Assembly: GCA_003210755.1 (NCBI GenBank)
Contig: QCUL01000024.1
Coordinates: forward strand, 1 to 42,652
DNA from: Synechococcus sp. AG-679-C18
GTDB taxonomy: Bacteria > Cyanobacteriota > Cyanobacteriia > PCC-6307 > Cyanobiaceae
Direction of reading: 5' to 3'
DNA length: 42,652 nucleotides
Positions 31,205 through 40,401 of the stretch are shown piece by piece. How positions within the stretch are numbered: position 1 is the stretch's first letter; each line of letters opens with the position of its first letter. Below the pieces are notes generated by a model. The model was not told the DNA's origin. It saw nothing but the letters and a program-made list of their open reading frames with translations, and did not search any database. The position numbers and the translations under genes are program-made.

Positions 31205-32260
31205 ATGTCAGGGATGGGATCCATGAACGTGAGCGGTATCGAACAGTTCCGGGTAGCAGACGGGGTGCTGGTCGATGTGCGTACACCATCGGAATTTGCT
31301 CAGGGTCATTGGCCTGGAGCCATTAATGTCCCTTTATTTGATGATGAACAGCGATCCCTGGTAGGGCGTGCGTACAAACAACAGGGACGAAGCCAAGCCA
31401 TTCAGCTCGGCCTAAGGCTCACTGGCCCAGTCCTTGAAGACCTATCTAAAGAGCTGACTCAGGTAGCAGGAGGGTCTGATCGTCCTCTTCGCATCTATTG
31501 CTGGAGAGGCGGGATGCGCTCTAACAGCATGGCGTGGCTCGCGTCTCTCCAGAATCATCCGTCCCTCGTGCTCGAAGGCGGGTACAAGGTTTATCGCCGC
31601 TGGGTGCTTGAGCAATTTGAACGAAGCTGGCCACTCCAGCTCCTAGGAGGACGGACCGGTTCAGGAAAAACGGATTTGCTGTTGGCTCTTCAATGTTTGA
31701 ATGTGGCTGTGGTCGATTTAGAGGGATTAGCTCATCACCGTGGAAGCAGTTTCGGTGGTCTTGGTCAACCCAATCAGCCCAGTACTGAACACTATGAAAA
31801 TTGTCTTGCAGAAGCTTTAGATGGCTATCGGCTCAAACGAGCTGAACAGATTTGGCTTGAAGCGGAAAGTTCCTCGGTGGGCTGTTGCCGCATACCGAAA
31901 GCACTCTTTGATCAAATGCAACAGGCACCGGTACTCGAAATTCGTCGCAGCCTCGATGAGCGAATCGACCAGCTTGTTGAGGTCTACGCCTGTCAAGACC
32001 CTGATGAGCTTCTTCAGGCCACGGAACGCATCCAGCGAAGACTTGGTCCGCAACGGACCCAAAAGGCCTTGGAAGCGATTCGTAGCCAACGCTGGCGTGA
32101 TGCTTGCAGCGCAATGCTCGACTACTACGACCGCTGCTACGACCATGAGCTGAAACAGGCCAGTGAAAGGTCTCACATTGAACTCAGTGGGCGCAACCCA
32201 CAGGCTGCGGCAATTGAACTGCTGAACACCGGTCGCGTTGTACCGATCGATGCCCCTTAA
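31205..32260 (+). CDS. mnmH: tRNA 2-selenouridine synthase MnmH (SelU/YbbB)
   Basis: A 351-residue enzyme that replaces sulfur by selenium at the wobble 2-thiouridine of certain tRNAs, using selenophosphate. The N-terminal rhodanese domain has its active Cys99 in Tyr-Cys-Trp-Arg-Gly-Gly-Met-Arg-Ser; the C-terminal part has a P-loop Gly-Gly-Arg-Thr-Gly-Ser-Gly-Lys-Thr at 148-156. Its activity would need a selenophosphate synthetase (SelD), which is not in this window. The first ATG is at 31205; ATGs at 31214 and 31223 are possible, and the last has a GGGATGGGAT stretch in front. Length and motifs are complete. Confidence 0.92.
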   Translation: MSGMGSMNVSGIEQFRVADGVLVDVRTPSEFAQGHWPGAINVPLFDDEQRSLVGRAYKQQGRSQAIQLGLRLTGPVLEDLSKELTQVAGGSDRPLRIYCWRGGMRSNSMAWLASLQNHPSLVLEGGYKVYRRWVLEQFERSWPLQLLGGRTGSGKTDLLLALQCLNVAVVDLEGLAHHRGSSFGGLGQPNQPSTEHYENCLAEALDGYRLKRAEQIWLEAESSSVGCCRIPKALFDQMQQAPVLEIRRSLDERIDQLVEVYACQDPDELLQATERIQRRLGPQRTQKALEAIRSQRWRDACSAMLDYYDRCYDHELKQASERSHIELSGRNPQAAAIELLNTGRVVPIDAP

Positions 32261-32289
32261 GATCCCGCTTAAATACTGGAGCAGCATTC

Positions 32290-32676
32290 ATGGCAGACGG
32301 AAGCAAAGCAGTGATCCAGTTCCTTAATGGCGTGGATGAGCCCGTTGTGCCTGACATCCGCGTGACCCGGAGTCGTGACGGACGGACTGGACAGGCCATC
32401 TTCGTTTTTGAACAACCCGAAGCACTGGCTCCTGAGGTCATGGAAGCCATCACAGGGATGTTCATGCTCGATGAAGAGGGCACGCTCGTCACGCGGGAGG
32501 TGAATGGAAAGTTTGTTAACGGCAAACCAAGCGCCTTGGAGGCGACGTACACCTGGAAGAGCGAGCAAGATTTCGAGCGTTTCATGCGCTTTGCCCAGAG
32601 ATATGCCGATTCCTCAGGTCTTGGTTATTCCCAGGATTCAGGCGAAGCTGCAGCTAATGATGATGAGAACGGGTGA
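32290..32676 (+). CDS. psb28: Photosystem II assembly protein Psb28
   Basis: A 128-residue soluble protein that binds the cytoplasmic face of photosystem II assembly intermediates near CP47. It has the family blocks [19 protein letters not shown]-x-Thr-Gly-Gln-Ala-x-Phe-x-Phe, and Gly-Met-Phe-Met-x-Asp-Glu-Glu-Gly. Compared with the freshwater protein the C-terminus carries an extra acidic tail (Ala-Ala-Asn-Asp-Asp-Glu-Asn-Gly). The stop overlaps the GTG start of the first AI-2E-family permease as GTGA, so the two are coupled. Confidence 0.95.
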   Translation: MADGSKAVIQFLNGVDEPVVPDIRVTRSRDGRTGQAIFVFEQPEALAPEVMEAITGMFMLDEEGTLVTREVNGKFVNGKPSALEATYTWKSEQDFERFMRFAQRYADSSGLGYSQDSGEAAANDDENG

Positions 32677-33752
32677 GGCTCCAACATTGGCTTGGACTTT
32701 GCGCCATTGTTGCCACCGGGCTTTTGTTCTGGAGCCTGCGTGAAGTCTTAATCCATCTTTTTGCGGCCATTGTTTTAGCAATGGCCCTATGCACGCTTGT
32801 TGGAGCTCTTCGTCAGCGCTGGAGAATCCCCAGACCGCTGGCGCTCTTGATGTGCGTTTTGGGGTTAGTGCTGACGGTTGGGGTTGGTTTGACCGTGATT
32901 GTTCCCCCTTTCACCAGCCAGTTTCAACAATTGATTCTTCAGTTACCCGCCGCTGCGAAGGCGTTGAAAGAGTTAGTGCTTCAGGGGTTTTCGTCAGTCA
33001 GCGCGATGATCTACGGAAGCGCTGGCACCAGCGATTGGAGACAATTGTTTTTCCCAAAAAGCTTCGCTGATGGACCCAGCGCACCCGAGATTGCATCCAG
33101 CGTGAGTGGAGGACTGGCAAGGGTTCTTGGTTTAGCAGGCAATCTTGGCAGTGGTTTGATACAGCTTTTGTTCGTTTTTGCTGTCACGTTGATGGTGGCA
33201 GTTCAACCCCATGCCTACAAAAATGTTGGCATTCAATTGCTTCCGTCGTTTTATCGAAGGAGAGCCCGTGTGATCCTGGGCATGTGCGGTGATGCACTCA
33301 GTAGCTGGATGATTGGGGTTCTAATCAGCTCGGTTTGTGTTGCTGTACTGGCCGGAATAGGTCTCTCTCTTCTGGGAGTGAAGTTAGTCATGGCCAACGC
33401 ACTTTTAGCTGGCTTGCTCAACATTATTCCGAATGTTGGCCCCACACTCAGCACTATTTTCCCGATGTCTGTGGCTCTTCTTGATGCCCCGTGGAAAGCA
33501 TTGGCTGTCTTGGGCCTTTACATCGTCGTCCAACAACTTGAAAGTTACGTCATTACTCCTTCGGTGATGCAGCGACAGGTCAATTTGCTGCCAGGCCTCA
33601 CTCTTGCTGCCCAGTTCTTGTTCACCGTTCTGTTTGGTCCGCTGGGATTGCTTCTAGCCCTGCCGTTAGCGGTTGTTTTGCAGGTGCTGATTCGTGAAGT
33701 GATCGTTCACGATCTTCTTGATCCGTGGAAACGGCAACGATTGCTCTCATGA
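32673..33752 (+). CDS. AI-2E family transporter (first of tandem pair)
   Basis: A 359-residue membrane protein of the AI-2E/PerM class with about seven or eight membrane segments: an N-terminal pair, a soluble loop at about 75-140, then the C-terminal bundle with Asn-Ile-Ile-Pro-Asn-Val-Gly-Pro and a [12 protein letters not shown] segment near the end. Family members have been linked to autoinducer-2 export or to Na+/H+ exchange; the substrate here is unknown. It begins with a GTG overlapping the psb28 stop and ends in an ATGA overlap with its paralogue. Confidence 0.87.
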   Translation: MRLQHWLGLCAIVATGLLFWSLREVLIHLFAAIVLAMALCTLVGALRQRWRIPRPLALLMCVLGLVLTVGVGLTVIVPPFTSQFQQLILQLPAAAKALKELVLQGFSSVSAMIYGSAGTSDWRQLFFPKSFADGPSAPEIASSVSGGLARVLGLAGNLGSGLIQLLFVFAVTLMVAVQPHAYKNVGIQLLPSFYRRRARVILGMCGDALSSWMIGVLISSVCVAVLAGIGLSLLGVKLVMANALLAGLLNIIPNVGPTLSTIFPMSVALLDAPWKALAVLGLYIVVQQLESYVITPSVMQRQVNLLPGLTLAAQFLFTVLFGPLGLLLALPLAVVLQVLIREVIVHDLLDPWKRQRLLS

Positions 33753-34747
33753 ATGCTCGCACGCTGCTGATTGCGCTCACGTTCACCCTGCTCACACTCC
33801 TGATTTGGCAGCTGCGCTGGGTGTTGCTGATTTTGTTTGGCGCCGTGGTGTTGGCCGTGACACTCGACGTTCCAGTCAAGAAATTAATGGAACGCTTCGG
33901 ATTGAAACGCCAAGTTGCTCTTCTGCTTGTGCTGATTGCTCTGTTCTTGGGGGGAATGTTGGTTGTTCAACTGCTTCTTCCAGAACTGCTGGGTCAATTC
34001 GAACAACTCACTGCTCTGCTCCCCAATCTGATCAACAAAATCAGATCAATCATCTCCAGCCAACCGAGTCTGCAAAATCTCGATATCAGCCCATCTGAAT
34101 CGCTCAGCTGGCAGGGCATTCAGCCAGTTGGGGCTCAGCTTCTTGGTTATGCGGGAGGTGCTGCAAATGCCTTGGTGCAAGTGCTCTTGATGAGTCTTCT
34201 GGCGATCTTGCTCGCGCTCGACCCGAACTCTCACCGGCAGATGCTGATTGCCTTCAGCCCTCGCCCAGCCCGCGCTCAGGTTACGGAATTGCTGGATCGC
34301 TGCCGTGACGCTTTGGGTGGATGGCTTGCAGGCATGACGATTTCAGCAACGGCTGTGTTTGTTCTCACCTGGACGGGGCTGGCCATTCTTGGTGTTCCGT
34401 TGGCTCTTCTCAGCGGTTTGCTGTGTGGCCTGCTCACTTTTGTGCCGACGATCGGGCCGACCGCAGCGACTCTTCTCCCGATGGGTATTGCCCTTCTGAT
34501 CTCTCCCACACTGATGATTCAGGTGTTGGTGTTGCGACTAGCGCTTCAAAACATTGAAGCCTTTTTGGTCACCCCTGTGCTGCTCAGCCGAACAGTGAAT
34601 CTTCTGCCAACGGTGGCACTGACGGCCCAACTCAGCCTGGGAGCCCTGCTTGGGCTGCCAGGTGTGTTGCTTGCTTTGCCACTTGTTGTTGTCCTGCAGG
34701 TGGTTATGCAGCAAGTGGTGATTAAGAAAGTGATGGATCCTTGGTGA
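33749..34747 (+). CDS. AI-2E family transporter (second of tandem pair)
   Basis: A 332-residue paralogue of the preceding permease. It has the same plan, with Phe-Val-Pro-Thr-Ile-Gly-Pro in place of Asn-Ile-Ile-Pro-Asn-Val-Gly-Pro and a similar Gly-Leu-Pro-Gly-Val-Leu-Leu-Ala-Leu-Pro-Leu segment near the end. Sequence between the two has drifted well beyond these blocks, so the duplication is old. The ATG at 33749 makes an ATGA overlap with the first copy. The two may assemble together. The convergent flavin reductase gene starts its stop codon directly at the next base. Confidence 0.87.
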   Translation: MNARTLLIALTFTLLTLLIWQLRWVLLILFGAVVLAVTLDVPVKKLMERFGLKRQVALLLVLIALFLGGMLVVQLLLPELLGQFEQLTALLPNLINKIRSIISSQPSLQNLDISPSESLSWQGIQPVGAQLLGYAGGAANALVQVLLMSLLAILLALDPNSHRQMLIAFSPRPARAQVTELLDRCRDALGGWLAGMTISATAVFVLTWTGLAILGVPLALLSGLLCGLLTFVPTIGPTAATLLPMGIALLISPTLMIQVLVLRLALQNIEAFLVTPVLLSRTVNLLPTVALTAQLSLGALLGLPGVLLALPLVVVLQVVMQQVVIKKVMDPW

Positions 34748-35230
34748 TTAACCCCCGTACTGCCATCCAGTGCTGCTGAGCTCGAGGGCAGAAGCGTCAC
34801 GATGCAGAACCGCTGATTTCACTTCCCCCAGAAAGACAGTGTGATCTCCATAGGCCAGCTCTCCTAACAGCTCACATTCCACCGCACCAACACCATCCTT
34901 AAGTATCGGCAAGCCAAGCTCACCAGTTGAGAATGGTGCGGCTTCAAAACGTCCTCCGACCGCTTTCTGTGGTTTGAAAAAGACAGCAGCCAAATCTTTC
35001 TGATCGGCAGCTAATACATTTAAAGAGAAGCGGCGTGTGCGTTGAATCATGCCGTTGCTGGTGCTATCTGCACGAACGGCCATCACAACCAGAGGTGGAT
35101 CGAATGATCCTTGGGTGACCCAGCTAGCAGTAAAACCATTCACCTGATCGCCTTCTGCGACGCCACAGATGAACAAGCCGTGCGGGATTTTTCTAAGCAG
35201 AGTTTTTTTGGCGTCAAGATCAAGCGACAT
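34748..35230 (-). CDS. Flavin reductase-like FMN-binding protein
   Basis: A 160-residue protein of the flavin reductase domain family (split-barrel, FMN-binding). It shows Met-Thr-x-Gly/Phe-Thr-Ala-Ser-Trp-Val-Thr-Gln-Gly-Ser-Phe-Asp-Pro-Pro-Leu-Val near residues 32-48, Arg-Phe-Ser-Leu-Asn-Val-Leu near 70, and the conserved Gly-Asp-His-Thr-Val-Phe-Leu-Gly-Glu-Val near 128. Such domains also form the C-terminal part of cyanobacterial flavodiiron proteins, but here it stands alone. The ATG at 35230 is preferred over one at 35254 in the poorly conserved start. It follows a small membrane protein gene by 26 bases. Confidence 0.85.
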   Translation of the reverse strand: MSLDLDAKKTLLRKIPHGLFICGVAEGDQVNGFTASWVTQGSFDPPLVVMAVRADSTSNGMIQRTRRFSLNVLAADQKDLAAVFFKPQKAVGGRFEAAPFSTGELGLPILKDGVGAVECELLGELAYGDHTVFLGEVKSAVLHRDASALELSSTGWQYGG

Positions 35231-35256
35231 GGTTGTGTTGAGGCGGTGAACCAAAC

Positions 35257-35520
35257 TTAGGAGTCAGACCTCAAACCGACGCGAGGACCGTAACGACGCC
35301 ACATTGAGGGGAGGAGGACAATCACGAGCACAGCAAGAAGATGATGCCGAATCGCAAAGATCAAGCTTGTGAGCGTGAAGTGATCAAGTAAGAGCTGAAT
35401 CTCCACGCGTAGATCCAATAGGGCCAGGATGGCCAACAAGAGAGGCACCCAGCGTTGGGACGAGCTGCTGGGTGTTAATGCCAAATCAGGCACCTGCTGG
35501 GCGTTGCTTGGGCCAGACAC
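35257..35520 (-). CDS. 87-residue membrane protein downstream of secF
   Basis: A small protein with a polar start and two hydrophobic stretches (about residues 24-45 and 58-72), then a basic end (Met-Trp-Arg-Arg-Tyr-Gly-Pro-Arg). It resembles small two-helix proteins with a short re-entrant loop containing His-His. It starts with a GTG that lies 35 bases inside the end of secF, so it is translationally linked to the secD-secF unit. I recognise no family. The constant membrane character and the linkage suggest a role near the Sec machinery, which is inference. Confidence 0.6.
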   Translation of the reverse strand: MSGPSNAQQVPDLALTPSSSSQRWVPLLLAILALLDLRVEIQLLLDHFTLTSLIFAIRHHLLAVLVIVLLPSMWRRYGPRVGLRSDS

Positions 35521-36475
35521 TGAGAAGCGATGGAGCTAGAGCAATACTCGACCAGCTCCCCACAATCACTCCGGTAGCAAGAGCAACTGCAAACCAGAAC
35601 AGGGTGGCTCCGCCAAACAAGATCAAACCCAAGAGGGGAAGCAAAGTTGTACCACTGGTGTAAAGGGTGCGGGTGAGAGTGGCGGAGACAGCACGATCCA
35701 CCTGGGTCTCCAGGGGTAAATCGCTATCTTCTTTTTGGCGTTCCCGGATGCGATCAAAGACCACCACAGTGTCATTCACTGAGTAGCCAGCGATGGTCAG
35801 CAGCGAAACGGCGAACAAACTATCAACTTCCAGCCCGCTGATCAGTCCAAGCCAGGCGAACAGACCACAAACAATCAAGACATCATGTCCTAAAGCCACG
35901 AGGGCTAGAACGGCATAACGCCCGTCGTAACGAATGCTGATGTACAAAGCGATGCCTGCAAACGCGACCAGCAAAGAGATCAAGCTGCTGCGAAGCAATT
36001 GACCCCCGAGACTTGGACCAATGGTGTCGACAGATTGGCCACCAACCACAAAAGGACCAGCAATTGGTTCGAGAGCGACGATGAGGGCTTGTCCTTCTGA
36101 GGCGGTAACAGCAGGCATCCGCAACACAACCGATTGGCCCCTATCCAGTAACTGAACCCTTGCTGAAGAAAGATTAGGGAGATCTTTCATGTTCTCGTTG
36201 TTCTGAGAAATGATCTCTAGCTGCTTCTGAATGTCGATCGCCTTGAGGTCGGGGCAAGTCTCGGAGCACTGTCTCTCAAGTTGAATCTGGGTTCCACCTG
36301 TGAAATCAAGACCAGGTCTTAAAGGAGAGCGAATCTGAGGATTCGTCCAACTGAGAACCACTCCCAGGATGCTGATGATCAGCACAATGAGCGAAATCAA
36401 CCAAACCCTTCGTCGTTGACGACTCAGGGGAAAACGCAAGGGGCGTTCTTGACCAGTTGAAGAGGACACAGCCAT
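35486..36475 (-). CDS. secF: Protein translocase subunit SecF
   Basis: A 329-residue membrane protein that, together with SecD, uses the proton gradient to pull translocated chains through SecYEG. It has six membrane segments, the first at about 25-45, a periplasmic domain with Gly-Leu-Asp-Phe-Thr-Gly-Gly-Thr near residue 57, and the Gly-Tyr-Ser-Val-Asn-Asp-Thr-Val-Val-Val-Phe-Asp-Arg-Ile-Arg-Glu motif near residue 230 that holds the conserved Asp. It follows secD by three bases. Complete. Confidence 0.95.
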   Translation of the reverse strand: MAVSSSTGQERPLRFPLSRQRRRVWLISLIVLIISILGVVLSWTNPQIRSPLRPGLDFTGGTQIQLERQCSETCPDLKAIDIQKQLEIISQNNENMKDLPNLSSARVQLLDRGQSVVLRMPAVTASEGQALIVALEPIAGPFVVGGQSVDTIGPSLGGQLLRSSLISLLVAFAGIALYISIRYDGRYAVLALVALGHDVLIVCGLFAWLGLISGLEVDSLFAVSLLTIAGYSVNDTVVVFDRIRERQKEDSDLPLETQVDRAVSATLTRTLYTSGTTLLPLLGLILFGGATLFWFAVALATGVIVGSWSSIALAPSLLSVWPKQRPAGA

Positions 36476-36478
36476 GGA

Positions 36479-37963
36479 TCAAGCAGCGGAGGAAGGCAGT
36501 TGCCCTTCGGGCAGAAAATTGGTTGGTCTACGCAGTGCCTGGTAACTCATCAAGAAGCGCAAAAGGGTGCGGGTGCACGTCAGCGCCGTGAACAGGCTGA
36601 GCAACACACCGATTCCAAGCGTTGCAGCAAAACCTTTCACCAGACCCGTTCCGAGGAAGAACAATGCTGCGCAACTAATCAGCGTGGTGATGTGACCATC
36701 AACAATCGAAGAAAAAGCTTGTGAGAATCCAGTTTCGATGGAACGGATCAAAGTGTTACCTCGACGTAACTCGTCTTTGATCCGCTCAAAAATCAACACG
36801 TTTGCATCGACAGCCATGCCAATACTGAGGATGAATCCAGCTGTTCCCGGCAAGGTCAGTGTGACTGGTATCAGTGCGTAGGCCGCGAGGTTGAACAGGG
36901 CGTAAAGACTGAGAGCTACGACAGCCACCACCCCTGCTAGCCGATACACGAGCAGCATGAAAATGGCAACCAAAATCAACCCTGCCAAAGCAGCAATGAG
37001 GCTGCGACGCACATTTTCGGCTCCGAGACTGGGGCCGATGGTTCTCACTTCGAGAATTTCCACCGGTAAGGGCAGGGAGCCACCGCGGAGCTGAACTTCA
37101 AGATCTCGTGCTTCTTCAGCGCTGAAATTACCAGTGATCACGGCAGATCCTCCCGTGATACCAGCCGCCTTGAATTGGTCGCCAACGCTGGCTTCACTGA
37201 TTGGTCGGCCATCCAGCACGATGCCAAGCAGGCGTCCGGTACCAGCAATGGAGCGGGTGAGTTCAGCAAATTTGTCGCCCCCCTCTCGATTGAATGTGAG
37301 GGTGACCTCCCAGCTGCTGCCATTTTGCTGTTGTTGTCGACCTGCTGTGACGAGATCCTTGCCGGTTAATGCAGCAGGCTCAAAACGATCAACAATCTCT
37401 TGATTGGCACGGGTAAGAAGTTGTTCCAATTGCTCTAGCTCCGAAGCCGCACTTCCCTCAAGACCCAAAGCTTTCTGAGCCTCGGCCAACTGCTCAGGGG
37501 CGAGTTGATTGTTTTGAGCGTCGGACTCTGACGTTTCCTTGGTTTTGTTTAAAGCCAGAACGCTTTTCAGCTGCGCTCTGAGTTGGATCAAATTACGCAA
37601 TTCATCTTCTGTTCCAGGCTTCTGTGCGCGAAACTCAAGCAAAGCCGTGCTTCCGAGCACACGGGCTGCTCTGGATGGATCGGTGACTCCTGGCAGCTGC
37701 AGTACCAGTTGGTTGTCACCCACGGTCTGAAGGGTCGACTCAGCGACACCAAGGCCATTCACTCTGCGATCCAGAACAGCCTTCACCGCCTCCAGTTGCT
37801 CAGGTTTCACTTTGGTGATGTCCCCGGATGGCTGCACCTCCAAGGTGAGCTGGGTTCCTCCACGCAGATCAAGCCCAAGTTGAAGTGGGAAACTTGTGAG
37901 TACGGATCCGGCAGCAATGGCCAGAGCAAGTATGAGGGCGAACCACCCTTGTTGACGGGCCAT
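36479..37963 (-). CDS. secD: Protein translocase subunit SecD
   Basis: A 494-residue membrane protein, partner of SecF. The first membrane segment is at about 6-22 and is followed by Leu-Gly-Leu-Asp-Leu-Arg-Gly-Gly-Thr-Gln-Leu; the large periplasmic domain carries Val-Asp-Arg-Arg-Val-Asn-Gly-Leu-Gly-Val. The C-terminal bundle has Ser-Ile-Gly-Met-Ala-Val-Asp-Ala-Asn-Val-Leu-Ile-Phe-Glu-Arg-Ile. A Gln/Ala/Glu-rich insert at about 120-190 is typical of the cyanobacterial form. The ATG at 37963 is used since it opens directly before the first membrane segment and lies four bases after the pdhB stop; an earlier start at 38008 would overlap pdhB. Confidence 0.95.
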   Translation of the reverse strand: MARQQGWFALILALAIAAGSVLTSFPLQLGLDLRGGTQLTLEVQPSGDITKVKPEQLEAVKAVLDRRVNGLGVAESTLQTVGDNQLVLQLPGVTDPSRAARVLGSTALLEFRAQKPGTEDELRNLIQLRAQLKSVLALNKTKETSESDAQNNQLAPEQLAEAQKALGLEGSAASELEQLEQLLTRANQEIVDRFEPAALTGKDLVTAGRQQQQNGSSWEVTLTFNREGGDKFAELTRSIAGTGRLLGIVLDGRPISEASVGDQFKAAGITGGSAVITGNFSAEEARDLEVQLRGGSLPLPVEILEVRTIGPSLGAENVRRSLIAALAGLILVAIFMLLVYRLAGVVAVVALSLYALFNLAAYALIPVTLTLPGTAGFILSIGMAVDANVLIFERIKDELRRGNTLIRSIETGFSQAFSSIVDGHITTLISCAALFFLGTGLVKGFAATLGIGVLLSLFTALTCTRTLLRFLMSYQALRRPTNFLPEGQLPSSAA

Positions 37964-37967
37964 GAAT

Positions 37968-38951
37968 TCAGAGCCCCGTGCGCACAATGGCCTGGGCTGT
38001 TTCCACAATTTGGTGGGGCTGAATGATGGTCAGGTTTTCAAGATTGCCGTTGTAAGGAGTTGGAATGTCCTGACTGGATAAGCGGATCGGCCGAGCATCA
38101 AGATCGTCGAAGCAATGTTCTGTGATCAGTGCGATCAATTCTGCGCCGATCCCACCTGTTTTCATGCATTCTTCAACCACGATCACTCGGTGTGTCTTAC
38201 GGATTGATCGAGCGATCGTATCCATATCAAATGGCTTCAGACTGATGAGATCAATTAATTCAGCATTGATGCCATCGGCCTCAAGCTGCTCCACAGCCTT
38301 CAAGCAATTATGTCGCATTCGTGAGTAGGTCACGATCGTGACGTCACTGCCTTCTTTGACAAGATCTGCTTGATCAAGAGCGCAGGTGTAATCGCCTTCC
38401 GGCAGCTCTTCCGTGAGGTTGTAGAGCAACACGTGTTCAAAAAAGAGCACTGGGTTGTTGTCCCGGATCGCAGCCTTCATCAGACCCTTGGCATTTGTAG
38501 GAGTGCTGCAAGCCACGATCTTGATTCCAGGAACTGCATGGAAATAGGCCTCAAGCCGCTGACTATGTTCAGCTCCAAGTTGACGGCCAACGCCACCTGG
38601 ACCACGCACCACTGTTGGGATGGTGAAATTCCCGCCACTGGTGTAGCGAAGCATTCCCATGTTGTTGGAAATCTGGTTGAACGCCAAAAGAAGGAAGCCC
38701 ATGTTCATGCCTTCCACGATCGGCCTCAGCCCTGTCATTGCTGCTCCCACAGCCATGCCTGTAAAGCTGTTTTCAGCAATTGGGGTGTCGAGCACTCTCA
38801 ACTCGCCGTATTTTTCGTAGAGATCCTTGGTGACCTTGTAGGAGCCACCGTATTGGCCTACGTCTTCGCCCATCACGCAAACGTAGGGGTCTCGAGCCAT
38901 TTCCTCGTCGATGGCCTCACGAAGTGCGTTGAAGAGAAGCGTCCCAGCCAC
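37968..38951 (-). CDS. pdhB: Pyruvate dehydrogenase E1 component, beta subunit
   Basis: A 327-residue subunit of the thiamine diphosphate-dependent E1 enzyme that makes acetyl-CoA from pyruvate in the pyruvate dehydrogenase complex. The conserved [10 protein letters not shown] near residue 27, [11 protein letters not shown] (Glu interacting with the cofactor) near 56 and Gly-Ala-Glu-His-Ser-Gln-Arg-Leu near 125 are all present. The alpha subunit is not nearby, as is normal in cyanobacteria. secD follows at four bases, so pdhB-secD-secF may share a transcript. Confidence 0.96.
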   Translation of the reverse strand: MAGTLLFNALREAIDEEMARDPYVCVMGEDVGQYGGSYKVTKDLYEKYGELRVLDTPIAENSFTGMAVGAAMTGLRPIVEGMNMGFLLLAFNQISNNMGMLRYTSGGNFTIPTVVRGPGGVGRQLGAEHSQRLEAYFHAVPGIKIVACSTPTNAKGLMKAAIRDNNPVLFFEHVLLYNLTEELPEGDYTCALDQADLVKEGSDVTIVTYSRMRHNCLKAVEQLEADGINAELIDLISLKPFDMDTIARSIRKTHRVIVVEECMKTGGIGAELIALITEHCFDDLDARPIRLSSQDIPTPYNGNLENLTIIQPHQIVETAQAIVRTGL

Positions 38952-39012
38952 GGCGTTGCTGCAATCCCGGCCAAGCCGGCGTGAGTGGCCAAGCTATCTC
39001 AGCAGAGAATAA

Positions 39013-39108
39013 TCAGCCTCCTGCAGCAAAAGTTGTGAGCAGGAGAACTGAGAGGAGTAACCCCGGCGAGAGCAGCAGTATCAGCTGACCAAGATCGTGA
39101 GGAGTCAT
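39013..39108 (-). CDS. 31-residue candidate membrane peptide upstream of pdhB
   Basis: A very short frame, ATG at 39108 to TGA at 39013. After Met-Thr-Pro-His-Asp-Leu-Gly-Gln it is almost entirely hydrophobic (Leu-Ile-Leu-Leu-Leu-Ser-Pro-Gly-Leu-Leu-Leu-Ser-Val-Leu-Leu-Leu-Thr-Thr-Phe) and ends Ala-Ala-Gly-Gly. That is the shape of the one-helix peptides of photosynthetic complexes, but I cannot match it to any of the known ones (Psb, Psa, Pet series). AGGCGG lies nine bases upstream. It sits 61 bases before pdhB on the same strand. Chance hydrophobic frames of this length do occur, so comparison with related genomes decides. Confidence 0.45.
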   Translation of the reverse strand: MTPHDLGQLILLLSPGLLLSVLLLTTFAAGG

Positions 39109-39150
39109 CACCAAAGACCGCCTATGGCAGTTCAGGACAGTGTTTTGAGA

Positions 39151-39468
39151 TTAGACAGTATCGGCTTCTTTGCTTGTGAAAAGACTGCGAATAAAGACTA
39201 GGAAGAGGCCGATCCCTATGAAAGCAAAACTGAAGGTTGCTAGAAAACACATTCCTATGAATAACGTTTTGATCGCTGAGGCGATGCTTTGAGCGATAGG
39301 AGAGCTGAATGAGGGTGGACGTTTTGCGAAATAAGCAATCATCCCTTTGCTGAGTCCGAAACTGAGCCAGCTCAGCATCAAGCTCGTCAGGGATCCAGAT
39401 AAAAAACTAATCGGTCCTTTCTTGCGCTCTGAGGTCACCTCTTCTGTCTGGATGTCGTTGTTGCTCAT
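39151..39468 (-). CDS. DUF3082-like membrane protein
   Basis: A 105-residue protein with a polar, charged N-terminus (about 20 residues) and two or three hydrophobic segments, including [17 protein letters not shown] and a long final helix. Position and pattern fit the cyanobacterial DUF3082 family, often encoded next to ispE. Function unknown. The ATG at 39468 overlaps the ispE stop as ATGA; a longer frame to 39510 would lie inside ispE. Confidence 0.75.
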   Translation of the reverse strand: MSNNDIQTEEVTSERKKGPISFLSGSLTSLMLSWLSFGLSKGMIAYFAKRPPSFSSPIAQSIASAIKTLFIGMCFLATFSFAFIGIGLFLVFIRSLFTSKEADTV

Positions 39469-40397
39469 GACAGCAGCTTGGCTCCATGTCCGAGAAATGA
39501 ACAACTCCATGCCGTTAAACCGGCACGCTCAAATTGATCCAGGGCTCCATCCAGAGCTCGATCCGCATCTGCGCGATTTTGAAAGAGAGCAAAACAACTG
39601 GGTCCAGATCCGCTCATGGCTGTTCTGAGTTGCCCGGGGAGTTCCTGGAGTAAGCCAATCCCCCTTTGCACTGATGGTGTCTTTGGTGCCACAACATCCT
39701 GTAAGTCGTTACGCAGAGGGGGCGGCACAACCGATCGAACAGGGTGCAACCATGACGATTCACGCAGAAGCTGTCGTCGCTCTGCAAAGGCCTCTTCATC
39801 GATTAGGTACTGATCACCCTTGAGGCGACGACATTCTCCGTAGGCCCAGGGAGTCGACACGCTGACAGTTGGATCCTTGACCAGCACAACCCCGAGGGAA
39901 TCTGCTCCAGCCTGGACGGATTCGAGAGTCTCCCCACGACCGAAACAGAGCTGTATCCCTCCGGTAAGACAGAAGGGCATGTCGGATCCAAGCTCAGCCG
40001 CCAGCGTTCTCAATTCCTCCTGCGTGTGTCCGAGCCCCCAAAGTGTATTGAGTGCTATCAGAGTTCCTGCTCCATCACTGGATCCTCCAGCAAGACCAGC
40101 ACCAATCGGGATGCGTTTGCTGAGATGAATGTGTGCACCAAGCTCATTAAAACCAGACCGCTGTCGAAGTAATTCGGCAGCACGCGTTATCAGATTGTCA
40201 CTGCCACAACTAAGTCCAGGTTGATCACAGCTCAGTTGAATCAAGCCATCAGCACTGTTGGAACATTCCAATTCGTCTGCGAGGTCGATGCTTTGCATCA
40301 CCATCGCCAATTCGTGAAACCCATCCGGTCTCTGACCGAGCACCTCAAGATGGAGATTGATTTTGGCGGGAGCGGTGACGCGAACGGTGGCGGTCAT
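39465..40397 (-). CDS. ispE: 4-diphosphocytidyl-2-C-methyl-D-erythritol kinase IspE
   Basis: A 310-residue GHMP kinase of the methylerythritol phosphate pathway, which supplies isoprenoids for carotenoids, chlorophyll side chains and quinones. The N-terminus has Ala-Pro-Ala-Lys-Ile-Asn-Leu-His-Leu; the ATP-binding [12 protein letters not shown] lies near residues 91-102; the third GHMP motif [10 protein letters not shown] is near residue 264. It follows rsmA by four bases and is coupled to the DUF3082 gene, giving the order rsmA-ispE-DUF3082 that is common in cyanobacteria. Confidence 0.96.
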   Translation of the reverse strand: MTATVRVTAPAKINLHLEVLGQRPDGFHELAMVMQSIDLADELECSNSADGLIQLSCDQPGLSCGSDNLITRAAELLRQRSGFNELGAHIHLSKRIPIGAGLAGGSSDGAGTLIALNTLWGLGHTQEELRTLAAELGSDMPFCLTGGIQLCFGRGETLESVQAGADSLGVVLVKDPTVSVSTPWAYGECRRLKGDQYLIDEEAFAERRQLLRESSWLHPVRSVVPPPLRNDLQDVVAPKTPSVQRGIGLLQELPGQLRTAMSGSGPSCFALFQNRADADRALDGALDQFERAGLTAWSCSFLGHGAKLLS

Positions 40398-40401
40398 CCG
40401 A

